Shown here in pieces: positions 1 to 7,115 of a stretch of DNA of 64,000 bases. Source of the DNA: Gammaproteobacteria bacterium (GTDB taxonomy: Bacteria; Pseudomonadota; Gammaproteobacteria; Pseudomonadales; Azotimanducaceae_A); assembly GCA_012960755.1 (NCBI GenBank), contig DUAT01000171.1, positions 62,001 through 126,000 on the forward strand, in the 5' to 3' direction. Every line of letters starts with the position of its first letter. The stretch's first letter is position 1. The position numbers were made by a program, and so were the translations under genes. The notes under the pieces are model-generated. The model was not told where the DNA came from, searched no databases, and saw only the letters and a program-made list of their open reading frames with translations.

Positions 1-499
1 CCGCGCCACTATTGAGTAGATCGGTTTTTAGTTGTTGTGCCAGGGGTGCAATTTCATCCAGGTCTCCCTGTCCGCGGATAAGCACAGAGGCGACGCTGTC
101 GAAGTATTCATTGAGCCTGATGATGGGTGGTTCGATATCGACAGGGAAGCTGCGAATCTGGCTGACGCGTTGCTTTACGCCATCCATTGCTTTCTGCATA
201 TCAGAACCCTTGTCCATTTCCACAGAGACACTGGCATAAGCATCCCGGGTGGTAGATCGGACGAACTTGACTCGGGGCAGGCTTCTAAGTTGTTGTTCCA
301 GCGGGTTGGTGATCAGTTTCTCGACATCTTCTGCGCTCGCACTGCGCCAGACGATAGACACGATCACCTCGTAGGATTTACGCGGCGAATTAAGCCCAAC
401 GTTGAGAACGGATATGGCCCAGAAACCGGCGAGCACCATCATCATCATAGTCAGCATTGCTGCTAGTTTGTGATCAACGAATAGGTTTATTATTCTCAT
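1..499 (-). CDS. RND efflux transporter (AcrB/HAE1-like), N-terminal part
   Basis: This is the first 166 codons of a gene that runs off the left edge of the window. The translation begins MRIINLFVDHKLAAMLTMM, the short cytoplasmic lead and first membrane helix typical of an RND inner-membrane pump. It continues into the porter (PN1) domain, with the usual phrases on unequal superposition of a trimer subunit such as EDVEKLITNPLEQQL and SVEMDKGSDMQKAMDGVKQRV. Such proteins exchange protons for drugs, lipids or other small molecules and work with a periplasmic adaptor and an outer-membrane channel. The sequence resembles the hydrophobe/amphiphile type, unlike the metal-type RND pump at 22267. 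The partner genes would lie outside the window. The start ATG is at 499; the substrate cannot be told. Confidence 0.85.
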   Translation of the reverse strand, partial: MRIINLFVDHKLAAMLTMMMMVLAGFWAISVLNVGLNSPRKSYEVIVSIVWRSASAEDVEKLITNPLEQQLRSLPRVKFVRSTTRDAYASVSVEMDKGSDMQKAMDGVKQRVSQIRSFPVDIEPPIIRLNEYFDSVASVLIRGQGDLDEIAPLAQQLKTDLLNSGA

Positions 500-681
500 G
501 CTGCCTTAGGTATACACTAACTGTGCCAATGGCTAACCAATTGAATTTAAAACAAAAAAATAGCCACTCAATACAATTGTTGCGAATGCCACCAGACATG
601 GGTGGGATTGACCACTTAACATAGGACGCCAGGAATCCGGAAACCGTTGTGATTAGATGACAATAAAATCAGATGTTACGG

Positions 682-710
682 TTACAAGAATTACATGTGG
701 CTACTATAAT
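682..710 (+). promoter_or_regulatory. Sigma70-type promoter for the selenoprotein operon
   Basis: A TTACAA hexamer at 682-687 and a perfect TATAAT at 705-710 are separated by 17 bases, the ideal spacing for a housekeeping promoter. It lies about 58 bases upstream of the ATG at 768, which has a strong AGGAGA ribosome site at 757-762. The rest of the 500-767 gap shows nothing else clear. Confidence 0.6.
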
Positions 711-767
711 TCTGGCCCGGGTGTATAGTTTGGACACAAATCATGCAAACCTGACAAGGAGAAATTG

Positions 768-1301
768 ATGATCGAGTATCACAATCCCAGGGCAGAGGTA
801 AATGTAGAGCATTTTCCTTACAACCTGAGTATTACCCTCACCGGAAGTAACAAGGCTTCCGTCGGACTGTTGGCCAACGGCTTCCCGGACTCTGAGAACT
901 TCCTCAACCATATTGCTGATGTTTTGCTTGAGCGGGAGCCTGGCGTGACGCTGCATCGATATAACAAGGGCAATGCGTCTATTCCCGCCAGTCCTGAGAT
1001 TCTTAAGAGCATCGGTGATGATTGCCAGGCGGTGATCGCCGCCTACGGTCACTGAGGCAGTTGCACTACCGGCACCGTGCGTGACGGAGTATCCATCGCC
1101 AGGCTAGGCATTCCAGCCGTGGCACTGGTCACCGAGGATTTTTGGCCGCAGGGCGATTTTGTTGCTGCGTCTCTGGGTATGCCTGACGTGCCTCGAATTC
1201 GTCTGCCGCATCCCGTAGCGGGAACCGGCCAACGAAATATGAGAAAAGTAGCGGAACTAGTTACTCCCTTGATTATCAGCGCACTGGAATCTTCTGCATG
1301 A
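768..1301 (+). CDS. UGSC-family selenoprotein (in-frame UGA = Sec96)
   Basis: A naive reading gives a 95-residue protein ending at TGA 1053-1055, but the same frame stays open for 81 more codons. Together they form one 177-residue protein carrying the U-G-S-C motif (Sec96, Gly97, Ser98, Cys99). UGSC proteins are a known predicted selenoprotein family in which Sec is sometimes Cys. The UxxC pair resembles a redox centre like the thioredoxin CxxC. After the UGA the translation continues TTGTVRDGVSIARLGIPAVALV, a typical well-conserved family stretch. A hairpin at 1065-1090 fits a bacterial SECIS. The start is ATG 768, five bases after AGGAGA; a TTG at 765 is less likely. The stop overlaps the next gene as ATGA, so the two are translationally coupled. 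The reaction is unknown. Automatic annotation would split or truncate this gene. Confidence 0.88.
1065..1090 (+). promoter_or_regulatory. Bacterial SECIS-like hairpin for Sec insertion
   Basis: The stem pairs 1065-1067 with 1088-1090, 1069-1071 with 1085-1087 and 1073-1075 with 1081-1083. It has one bulged A (1068), one G-A mismatch (1072/1084), and a five-base loop CGTGC at 1076-1080. The loop starts 20 bases after the UGA and has G in its second position; bacterial SECIS elements typically carry a G in the first two loop bases at about this distance. SelB would bind it to direct Sec-tRNA to the UGA. The fold was derived by eye. Confidence 0.65.
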
Positions 1302-2395
1302 GCTCGACGCTACAGAACAGCGTTGATGAATCGATGCTACAGGCTGTAGACGAAGCTGCTGCCTTGGAAACATTACACGATCAAGGTTGTACGGACGGGC
1401 TGCCGGTTATCATCCCGACAGCACACAGGGTTGAACGCATGGTACTGGCATCGGGTATCGAAGCTGACATGGTGCTTGGCACCATGGGTCCCATGGGTGG
1501 GATTGCGACGGTTGAAAAAGTAGCCGTGGCCGCGGTGATGGCAGGATGCCTGCCCGACTATATGCCCATTGTGATAGCAGCCGTAAAAGCCGTCATTGAT
1601 CCAGTGTTTGATCTGACGGAAATGCAAGCGACGACTCATTGCACAGCGCCATTAATTATTGTTAATGGTCCGGCGCGGGTGAACTGCGGGCCGGTTTCTT
1701 CCGGCTTTGGCGCACTCGGGCCCGGGCACCGTGCGAATGCATCCATTGGCCGGGCCTTGCGTCTGGCGATGATCAATATCGGTGGCGGTCGTGCTGGTGA
1801 ATCAGATATGGCACTTTTGGGGCACCCTGGAAAGTTCACTTTCTGTGTTGCTGAAGATGAAGAACACAGCCCGTTTACGCCCATGCATGTTTCCCGCAGT
1901 TTTGACAAAGACGACAGTGTGGTCACTGTGATTGGCGCCGAGGCACCACACTCGGTGATGTTCAGCGGTGATGCAGATGAGCCGGACAACCACAAAATGC
2001 TGTTGCGGCAGTTGGCCGTTGGACTCAGTAACACGGCGACGAACAATGCGATTTTGGGAGGAGGCGCAGCGACTGTCATCCTGAATCCTGATCATGCACA
2101 GATTCTTGCAGATGCAGGTTTGACAAGAGAGCAGGTTGCGGAACAGCTTTATGAATCCTGCACTCATTCAACCACGGAATTGGCGTTACTGGTGCCTGGT
2201 TTTTCGAATCGGCAGGCAGATGACAAGCAACGTCATGTCTTTGCTACTCCCCACGATATCCTGATCCTGATGGCTGGTGGCAGTGGGTTGTACTCCATGG
2301 TGATGCCGTCGTGGTGCGCAGGTGCGAACAAGAATTCTGCCAGTAGCGTACTGGTCGAAGCCGACCAGTTTTGTGAGATTCCCGGCCTCGCCTGA
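1298..2395 (+). CDS. Conserved protein of unknown function, partner of the UGSC selenoprotein
   Basis: A 365-residue soluble protein with no signal peptide or membrane helix. The start ATG overlaps the selenoprotein stop (ATGA), so both are made from one message and probably act together. Near the N-terminus is GCTDGLPVIIPT (about residues 30-41), a phrase I associate with uncharacterised proteins found beside UGSC genes. Further along come glycine-rich stretches (GTMGPMGG, NCGPVSSGFGALGPGHRAN, INIGGGRAG) and several cysteines, including Cys in THCTAP and VNCGP, which could serve as redox or metal partners of Sec96. I do not recognise a named domain. A role as the catalytic or substrate-binding half of a two-component redox enzyme is only an inference from the coupling. 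Confidence 0.8.
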   Translation: MSSTLQNSVDESMLQAVDEAAALETLHDQGCTDGLPVIIPTAHRVERMVLASGIEADMVLGTMGPMGGIATVEKVAVAAVMAGCLPDYMPIVIAAVKAVIDPVFDLTEMQATTHCTAPLIIVNGPARVNCGPVSSGFGALGPGHRANASIGRALRLAMINIGGGRAGESDMALLGHPGKFTFCVAEDEEHSPFTPMHVSRSFDKDDSVVTVIGAEAPHSVMFSGDADEPDNHKMLLRQLAVGLSNTATNNAILGGGAATVILNPDHAQILADAGLTREQVAEQLYESCTHSTTELALLVPGFSNRQADDKQRHVFATPHDILILMAGGSGLYSMVMPSWCAGANKNSASSVLVEADQFCEIPGLA

Positions 2396-2530
2396 GCCAT
2401 GAGCTCAAGCGACGACGGGCTCAACCGATCTGTTACACGGCTCAGTGCTTTACTCGGTCCAATTCGTTGCCACAGAGTTAAGGTTATGTTTTATTCTTAC
2501 AAATACAATTCTCATCAGAGGCGATAAGCA

Positions 2531-4084
2531 ATGTATCCAGGACATTGGTCAACGGTGTTTCCCGACAAAGCGGCAGTGATACACGCGGGCACTGGGCAGA
2601 CGGTCACTTACAAAGAGCTGGATGACCGCTCGAACCAGCTGGCCCAGTTGATGTGGTCACTTGGTTTGCGTAAAGGCGATCATATCTCCATATTTATGGA
2701 GAATGATGTCCGGTATTTTGAAGTCGTCTGGGCAGCGTTTCGATCTGGACTCTACCTCACCACAGTCAACCGTTACCTGACCGATGAAGAAGCCGGGTAT
2801 ATCATCGAAAATTCTGAATCCAGGCTTGTCGTTACTTCGAACTATTTGTCGGAGATAGCGAACAATCTTCATCAGTTCTGTCCTGACGTTGAGCGCTGGT
2901 TAATGGTGGGCGATGCAACCGAAGGATACGAAGATTACGAGGCAGCGATTGCTGAATTTCCAGCTGAAAAACTGCCTGAAGAGCCTGCTGGCACGTTTTT
3001 GCTATACAGCTCCGGCACCACCGGGCGACCAAAAGGTATTCTGCGTCCGTTGTCAGGCACTTCCATTACCGATGATGCAGGACCCATAGGTGCATTACAG
3101 TCCGTCCTGTGGGGTTTCGATGAAAATTCGGTTTATCTTTCTCCCGCGCCCCTGTACCACTCAGCGCCGGTCGGATTTTGTATCGGTACCCACACGTTAG
3201 GCGGCACTGTCATTATGATGCCGCGTTTTAATGAAGTAGAAGCGCTCCGAGCTATCGAAAGATACCAGGTAACCCATAGCCAGTGGGTGCCGACAATGTT
3301 CACCCGCCTGTTAAAAATGGACGCAGCAGAGCGGGCGAACTATGACCTGTCCAGCCATAAAGTTGCGATACACGCAGCTGCGCCATGTCCAAGAAAAGTG
3401 AAACAGCAGATGTTTGACTGGTGGGGGTCGATAATATACGAATATTACGGTGGTACCGAGTTAAACGGTTTCACCCATGTAACGCCAGAAGCATGGCTAA
3501 CCAAACCGGGTACGGTGGGTCAGTCGTTGCTGGGTGTCATCCATATTTGTGATGAAGATGGCAAAGAATTGCCTAACGGTGAACCGGGGATGGTCTACTT
3601 CGAGCTGCCGGAGATGCCCTTTGAATACCTCAAGGATGCGGCGAAAACCAAAGATTCCCAGCATCCCCAACATTCGAACTGGAGTGCGCTGGGTGATGTT
3701 GGTTATGTTGATGATGATGGATTCCTGTTCCTGACAGACCGTGCAACATTCATGATTATTTCTGGTGGCGTGAATATTTACCCCCAGGAAATTGAAGATG
3801 CAATGATCATGCATCCTAAAATTGCTGATGTTGCGGTCTTTGGTGTTCCCAATGAGGAAATGGGAGAAGAGGTCAAGGCGGTTGTTCAGGTAGAAGCAGG
3901 AATTGTACCGGATGATGCGCTCGCTGAAGAGTTAATGGCCTATGCCCGTGAACATGTGGCTCACTACAAGTGCCCGAGATCCGTGGACTTTGAAGAAGAA
4001 CTGCCGCGCTTGCCAACAGGAAAACTATACAAACGTCTGCTGAAAGACCGCTATTGGGGTAAGAAAGATACGCGTATTGTTTAG
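2531..4084 (+). CDS. AMP-dependent acyl-CoA synthetase (ligase)
   Basis: A 517-residue enzyme of the ANL superfamily that activates a carboxylic acid with ATP and joins it to coenzyme A. The phosphate-binding motif YSSGTTGRPKG lies near residues 158-168, the adenine-side motif YEYYGGTE near 300, the hinge motif LFLTDRATFMIISGGVNIYP near 400, and the catalytic lysine context PTGKLYKR near the C-terminus. The length is normal for the FadD/CaiC type. Initiation is at ATG 2531 after AGAGGCG. The small GFA-type gene follows 57 bases later on the same strand. The acid used is not deducible; neighbours in the window suggest medium-chain, ring or branched substrates. Confidence 0.9.
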   Translation: MYPGHWSTVFPDKAAVIHAGTGQTVTYKELDDRSNQLAQLMWSLGLRKGDHISIFMENDVRYFEVVWAAFRSGLYLTTVNRYLTDEEAGYIIENSESRLVVTSNYLSEIANNLHQFCPDVERWLMVGDATEGYEDYEAAIAEFPAEKLPEEPAGTFLLYSSGTTGRPKGILRPLSGTSITDDAGPIGALQSVLWGFDENSVYLSPAPLYHSAPVGFCIGTHTLGGTVIMMPRFNEVEALRAIERYQVTHSQWVPTMFTRLLKMDAAERANYDLSSHKVAIHAAAPCPRKVKQQMFDWWGSIIYEYYGGTELNGFTHVTPEAWLTKPGTVGQSLLGVIHICDEDGKELPNGEPGMVYFELPEMPFEYLKDAAKTKDSQHPQHSNWSALGDVGYVDDDGFLFLTDRATFMIISGGVNIYPQEIEDAMIMHPKIADVAVFGVPNEEMGEEVKAVVQVEAGIVPDDALAEELMAYAREHVAHYKCPRSVDFEEELPRLPTGKLYKRLLKDRYWGKKDTRIV

Positions 4085-4141
4085 TTCAAACGCATAAGAA
4101 CCAGTTTAATGAAACTGCACAGCAACTTAAAGGAGTGAACC

Positions 4142-4498
4142 ATGGACCCGATTAAAGGTGGTTGTTTTTGCGGTAATATTCGCTACGAAGTTACCATGGC
4201 TGAATATCCAATCGCTAATTGCCACTGCAGCATGTGCCGGAAGGCGTCCGGTGCACCTTATGTCACCTGGTTAATCGCGACCAAAGAGTCATTCAGGTAT
4301 ACAAAGGGCTCACCAGCGGAACTGCAATCTTCCGCTGATGGCAAACGCTTTTTCTGTGACCAGTGTGGGACGCCTGTTGTCTGTATCAATGAAAGTCATC
4401 CTGATATCGTTGACGTGACCGTAGGTAGCCTGGACCAACCAGAAGCGTTCAAACCAACAATGGATGTTATGGAAGATACCAGGTTACCCTGGGCTTAG
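4142..4498 (+). CDS. GFA-family zinc protein (CENP-V / formaldehyde-activating fold)
   Basis: A 118-residue protein with the complete zinc-ligand set of the GFA family: Cys8 and Cys10 in GGCFCGNIRYEV, Cys27, Cys29 and Cys32 in NCHCSMCRKASG, and Cys72 and Cys75 in FFCDQCGTPV. The founding member was described as promoting the reaction of glutathione with formaldehyde, but most members have no proven activity, so the substrate here is open. A strong AAGGAG site precedes the ATG. It sits 57 bases after the acyl-CoA ligase and may be co-transcribed with it. Confidence 0.85.
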   Translation: MDPIKGGCFCGNIRYEVTMAEYPIANCHCSMCRKASGAPYVTWLIATKESFRYTKGSPAELQSSADGKRFFCDQCGTPVVCINESHPDIVDVTVGSLDQPEAFKPTMDVMEDTRLPWA

Positions 4499-4513
4499 CT
4501 GCCTGATTGAAGC

Positions 4514-4825
4514 CTAACCGAACGGTATGGTAAATCCGTTCGCCATTGAAATCAGGGCATCTGCCTCTACACCACCTTTCAGCCTCTCAAGCTCACCGCC
4601 ATCGAGCCAGACGCCCTGGCACTTCGGGCAACGATCGACAACGATCATATGAGCGATTTCCTTGTTCATTGCCTCACCGTCTATCGGGCAGGGTTGGGTA
4701 GTTTCACCTTTAGCCGCGACCAGTAGTGCCATTTCATGTTCGCAGGGCTCACAAATCGGTTTGTCGTCTTGTTTGTGTCGAGTCTTTCTCCCACATCGAT
4801 CGCAGGCTTCACCGAATAATGCCAT
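4514..4825 (-). CDS. Small zinc-ribbon protein (TFIIB-type zinc finger)
   Basis: A 103-residue protein with two zinc sites. The N-terminal half has CDRCGRK and CEPCEHE. The C-terminal half has the TFIIB-like arrangement CPIDGEAM followed by DRCPKCQGVWLDGGELERL, the signature of the zf-TFIIB family. A second, longer member of this family lies at 56155. No enzymatic residues are visible; members are usually called hypothetical and may bind nucleic acid or proteins. AAGGAAT precedes the ATG. It is convergent with the GFA gene. Confidence 0.75.
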   Translation of the reverse strand: MALFGEACDRCGRKTRHKQDDKPICEPCEHEMALLVAAKGETTQPCPIDGEAMNKEIAHMIVVDRCPKCQGVWLDGGELERLKGGVEADALISMANGFTIPFG

Positions 4826-4873
4826 CTTGATTCCTTTTTTGTGTGTGTGTGATTTTCTGATTGTTACTTGCTG

Positions 4874-5932
4874 TTATTCTGCTGTCAATTGCCTGACAAA
4901 GACCGCGATGCCTTCCAGCGCGTCGACTGCCTCGGGTAGCTCCGGTCCGAATCCCTGGAAAACGTGCACCATTGTTGGCCAGACCTGCAGTTCAACCTTA
5001 CTACCACTGACAATTCCTTTGTTGGTGTATCGCTGGCTGTCATCGAACAGCATTTCATGCCTGCTGACCTGAAGCAAGGTGGGTGGCAGATTAGACAGAT
5101 CCCCGAGCAACGGTGAAAGTTCAGGGTCATTCACTGGTTTACCGTTGGAAAAACGTGAAACGATGGCGATAACAAATTTTGGGACTTTAATAAACACTCC
5201 CAGACCCGGACCCAGGAATGGATCGGTTTCGAGATTAGTCTTCCAACTGGGGCTGTTGAGTGAAGAATCCGTCAGGGGCGCCAATCCAATTGCACCGGTT
5301 GCTGGTGTTAGTCCATTGTCCCTGGCCCAGGCAATAACCGCCAGGGTCATATTCCCTCCGGCAGAATCTCCAGCGACGAACAAATGTTCGGGTGCGGATT
5401 GACCCTCTGGCCCGTTGTTGAGTATCCAGCGGTATGCTGTTCTCGCGTCCTCGTGACAGTGAATTGTCTTGTACTCGGGTTGCATCCGATAGTCGATTGC
5501 CAGAACTGCCGAACCGGATCGTCGAGAGATTTCTGACGTGATGTATCTGTGGCTGGTGGGACTGCCAACCCGAAAAGCGCCACCATGCAGATAGAGCAGC
5601 CTTTGTTTCGGATCTGCACCTTCGGCCATCACCCATTCCCCGGGTATGCCGTCAACATCAACTGGCGTAACCACGGCATCAACATCTTTGCCGAAAAGCT
5701 CCTCCATCTGAATTCTTGCTGCCCTGGTACTGAGTCGACTCCCTTCGCGATGGTATTTTTCCAGAATCTTCAAGACATCCTGATGTTGCGGGCTGACTTC
5801 CGATGCAGGCTTAACCAACGGCGCTACCGGCGTATCGTACTGGCTCATATCCGGTGCCCGATAGAGATAAGCCAGAAAGATAACAATAGCGACATCGACT
5901 GCAAGAAAGAGGAGAAGAATAGTCATAGGCAT
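4874..5932 (-). CDS. Alpha/beta hydrolase, HSL-type esterase, membrane anchored
   Basis: A 352-residue carboxylester hydrolase. It begins with an uncleaved membrane anchor (MPMTILLLFLAVDVAIVIFLAYLY), so the catalytic domain should sit on the periplasmic face. The oxyanion-hole motif LHGGAF is near residue 116 and the nucleophile elbow GDSAGGN gives Ser190. An Asp in HEMLFDDS and a His in MVHVF near the C-terminus complete the triad. The order and spacing fit the hormone-sensitive-lipase family. I chose ATG 5932; a TTG at 5941 in the same frame is less likely. It lies about 50 bases upstream of the zinc-ribbon gene and may be its operon leader. The natural ester is unknown. Confidence 0.87.
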   Translation of the reverse strand: MPMTILLLFLAVDVAIVIFLAYLYRAPDMSQYDTPVAPLVKPASEVSPQHQDVLKILEKYHREGSRLSTRAARIQMEELFGKDVDAVVTPVDVDGIPGEWVMAEGADPKQRLLYLHGGAFRVGSPTSHRYITSEISRRSGSAVLAIDYRMQPEYKTIHCHEDARTAYRWILNNGPEGQSAPEHLFVAGDSAGGNMTLAVIAWARDNGLTPATGAIGLAPLTDSSLNSPSWKTNLETDPFLGPGLGVFIKVPKFVIAIVSRFSNGKPVNDPELSPLLGDLSNLPPTLLQVSRHEMLFDDSQRYTNKGIVSGSKVELQVWPTMVHVFQGFGPELPEAVDALEGIAVFVRQLTAE

Positions 5933-6018
5933 ACTGTTCAACCTGTGTTTTGGGCTAAGTTACACAGGACTGCAGGACTCTGCAATCTTCCGGTTAGTTC
6001 TTCTGGCTGAACCTCCTA

Positions 6019-6047
6019 TTGAAAAGAAGATCGACATTCGCTAGTAT
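6019..6047 (+). promoter_or_regulatory. tRNA-Ala promoter
   Basis: TTGAAA at 6019-6024 and TAGTAT at 6042-6047 are exactly 17 bases apart and end 15 bases before the mature tRNA, as expected for a strong stable-RNA promoter. Confidence 0.6.
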
Positions 6048-6062
6048 TCACGCCCTCTGATT

Positions 6063-6138
6063 GGGGCTATAGCTCAGCTGGGAGAGCGCAACACTGGCAG
6101 TGTTGAGGTCCGCGGTTCGATCCCGCGTAGCTCCACCA
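6063..6138 (+). tRNA. tRNA-Ala (anticodon GGC)
   Basis: A complete 76-base cloverleaf. The acceptor strands GGGGCTA and TAGCTCC pair, the anticodon stem CAACA/TGTTG encloses loop CTGGCAG with anticodon GGC, and the T arm CGCGG-TTCGATC-CCGCG is perfect. CCA is encoded. It reads alanine GCC codons. It has its own promoter and stands alone. tRNA genes are common insertion sites, and the next 2.7 kb holds only broken genes, but I see no integrase and no repeat of the tRNA 3' end. Confidence 0.95.
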
Positions 6139-6254
6139 AACCTACTGCGTCTGCGGTTGGTTCTTTGACAACGATTGTCCACGACTCTCTGGCCCCGTAC
6201 GATCCCACATGGCTTCATATTTTGAATCTTTGCTGAATCGCTCTTTGAATTCTC

Positions 6255-6569
6255 CTAAAAATACAATCGAAACCGCAGCCCAACAACCCAACTATGGTCT
6301 TCATCAGGGTTTAGGGCCGGGTTTCTAATGTACTGAATGTCGGGCGAAATCTGGAGGACGTTCATGACCTGCAGGCGTGTAAACAACTCGATAGTCGTCT
6401 GGTCATCCAGTCCCGGACCGAAAGTATCTTCATTCGATTCGCTCCAGTTGAAGCCCAAACCAAACAGGCTAATTTTGTTACCCCAGTGATAGCTGACACC
6501 GGTACTGAGCGATTTCTGCAGCAGGGTACCGCCGTCTTCGGCGTAGCCGGGCGGTTTGGTAGAACTCAT
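6255..6569 (-). pseudogene. OprB-type carbohydrate porin, C-terminal fragment
   Basis: Only about 105 residues remain of a porin normally over 400 long. The piece matches the end of the OprB family: GLGFNWSES, then TTIELFTRLQVMNVLQISPDIQYIRNP, then the last beta strand WVVGLRFRLYF with the terminal Phe needed for outer-membrane assembly. The reading frame stays open for a short way upstream of the ATG at 6569, with no signal peptide, then meets the start of the opposing IorA-like gene. The rest of the porin has been deleted, so a functional product is unlikely. It stands about 115 bases after the tRNA. Confidence 0.7.
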
Positions 6570-6634
6570 TGGCTTCCTACGGCCCAGCCCGGAAAGAATC
6601 CTGACAATTTTGCAAGAGGATAGTGAGGTTATAA

Positions 6635-7115
6635 ATGAGCAAGGTTACCCTGAATGTGAACGGCGCGGATGTTGAATTGGACGTCCGACCAGATATGCCA
6701 CTGCTGTGGGCACTGCGCGACAAGCTAAAGTTAACCGGTACAAAGTTCGGTTGTGGCATCGCCCAATGTGGTGCATGCACCGTTCATGTTGATGGTGCAA
6801 CAGTTCGATCTTGTGTCCTGCCAGTATCAACGGTAAAGGGAAAGGTCACGACCATCGAGGGGCTGGCTGGCGATGGCGCGCTGCATCCACTGCAGACTGC
6901 ATGGATGGAACGCGATGTTCCTCAATGTGGCTACTGCCAGGCAGGTCAAATCATGAGCGCGGCTGCCCTGTTAGCCAACAACAACAGTCCCAGTGATGAC
7001 GATATTGATGAGGCGCTGGCAGGAAACTACTGCCGCTGTGGCACCTACATCAGGATTCGTGCTGCAAATTCACACTGCAGCATCGTTCTACATCGCAGAT
7101 AAAGGGGCAAGCTGA
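6635..7115 (+). pseudogene. IorA-like [2Fe-2S] subunit with a 3' frameshift
   Basis: This is the small iron-sulfur subunit of an isoquinoline 1-oxidoreductase/xanthine-dehydrogenase-type molybdenum hydroxylase. The plant-type cluster ligands Cys40, Cys45, Cys48 and Cys60 and the second cluster Cys98, Cys101, Cys132 and Cys134 are all present. After [12 protein letters not shown] the frame slips: as written it ends in an aberrant tail ([11 protein letters not shown], stop at 7100-7102). Removing one A from the run near 7066 restores the family end [15 protein letters not shown] and a stop at 7113-7115 that overlaps the next gene by one base. Both clusters are intact, so the slip might be tolerated or be a sequencing error. 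The broken partner argues for real decay. Electrons from the Mo centre would pass through it to an acceptor. Confidence 0.8.

Noticed and set aside
32..466. 144-codon open frame on the plus strand at the left edge
   Set aside because: It is antisense to the RND exporter, which has clear family sequence.
1053..1055. TGA as a true stop of a 95-residue protein
   Set aside because: The frame stays open for 81 codons with a family-like sequence, the U-G-S-C motif is exact, and a SECIS-like hairpin follows; a second start at 1077 has no ribosome site.
1636..2079. 147-codon minus-strand frame
   Set aside because: Lies antisense within the selenoprotein partner gene and has no recognisable domain.
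4835..4850. GT dinucleotide run (TGTGTGTGTG)
   Set aside because: Short simple repeat upstream of the zinc-ribbon gene; no extra structure.
5549..6010. 153-codon plus-strand frame over the esterase
   Set aside because: Antisense to a complete alpha/beta hydrolase.
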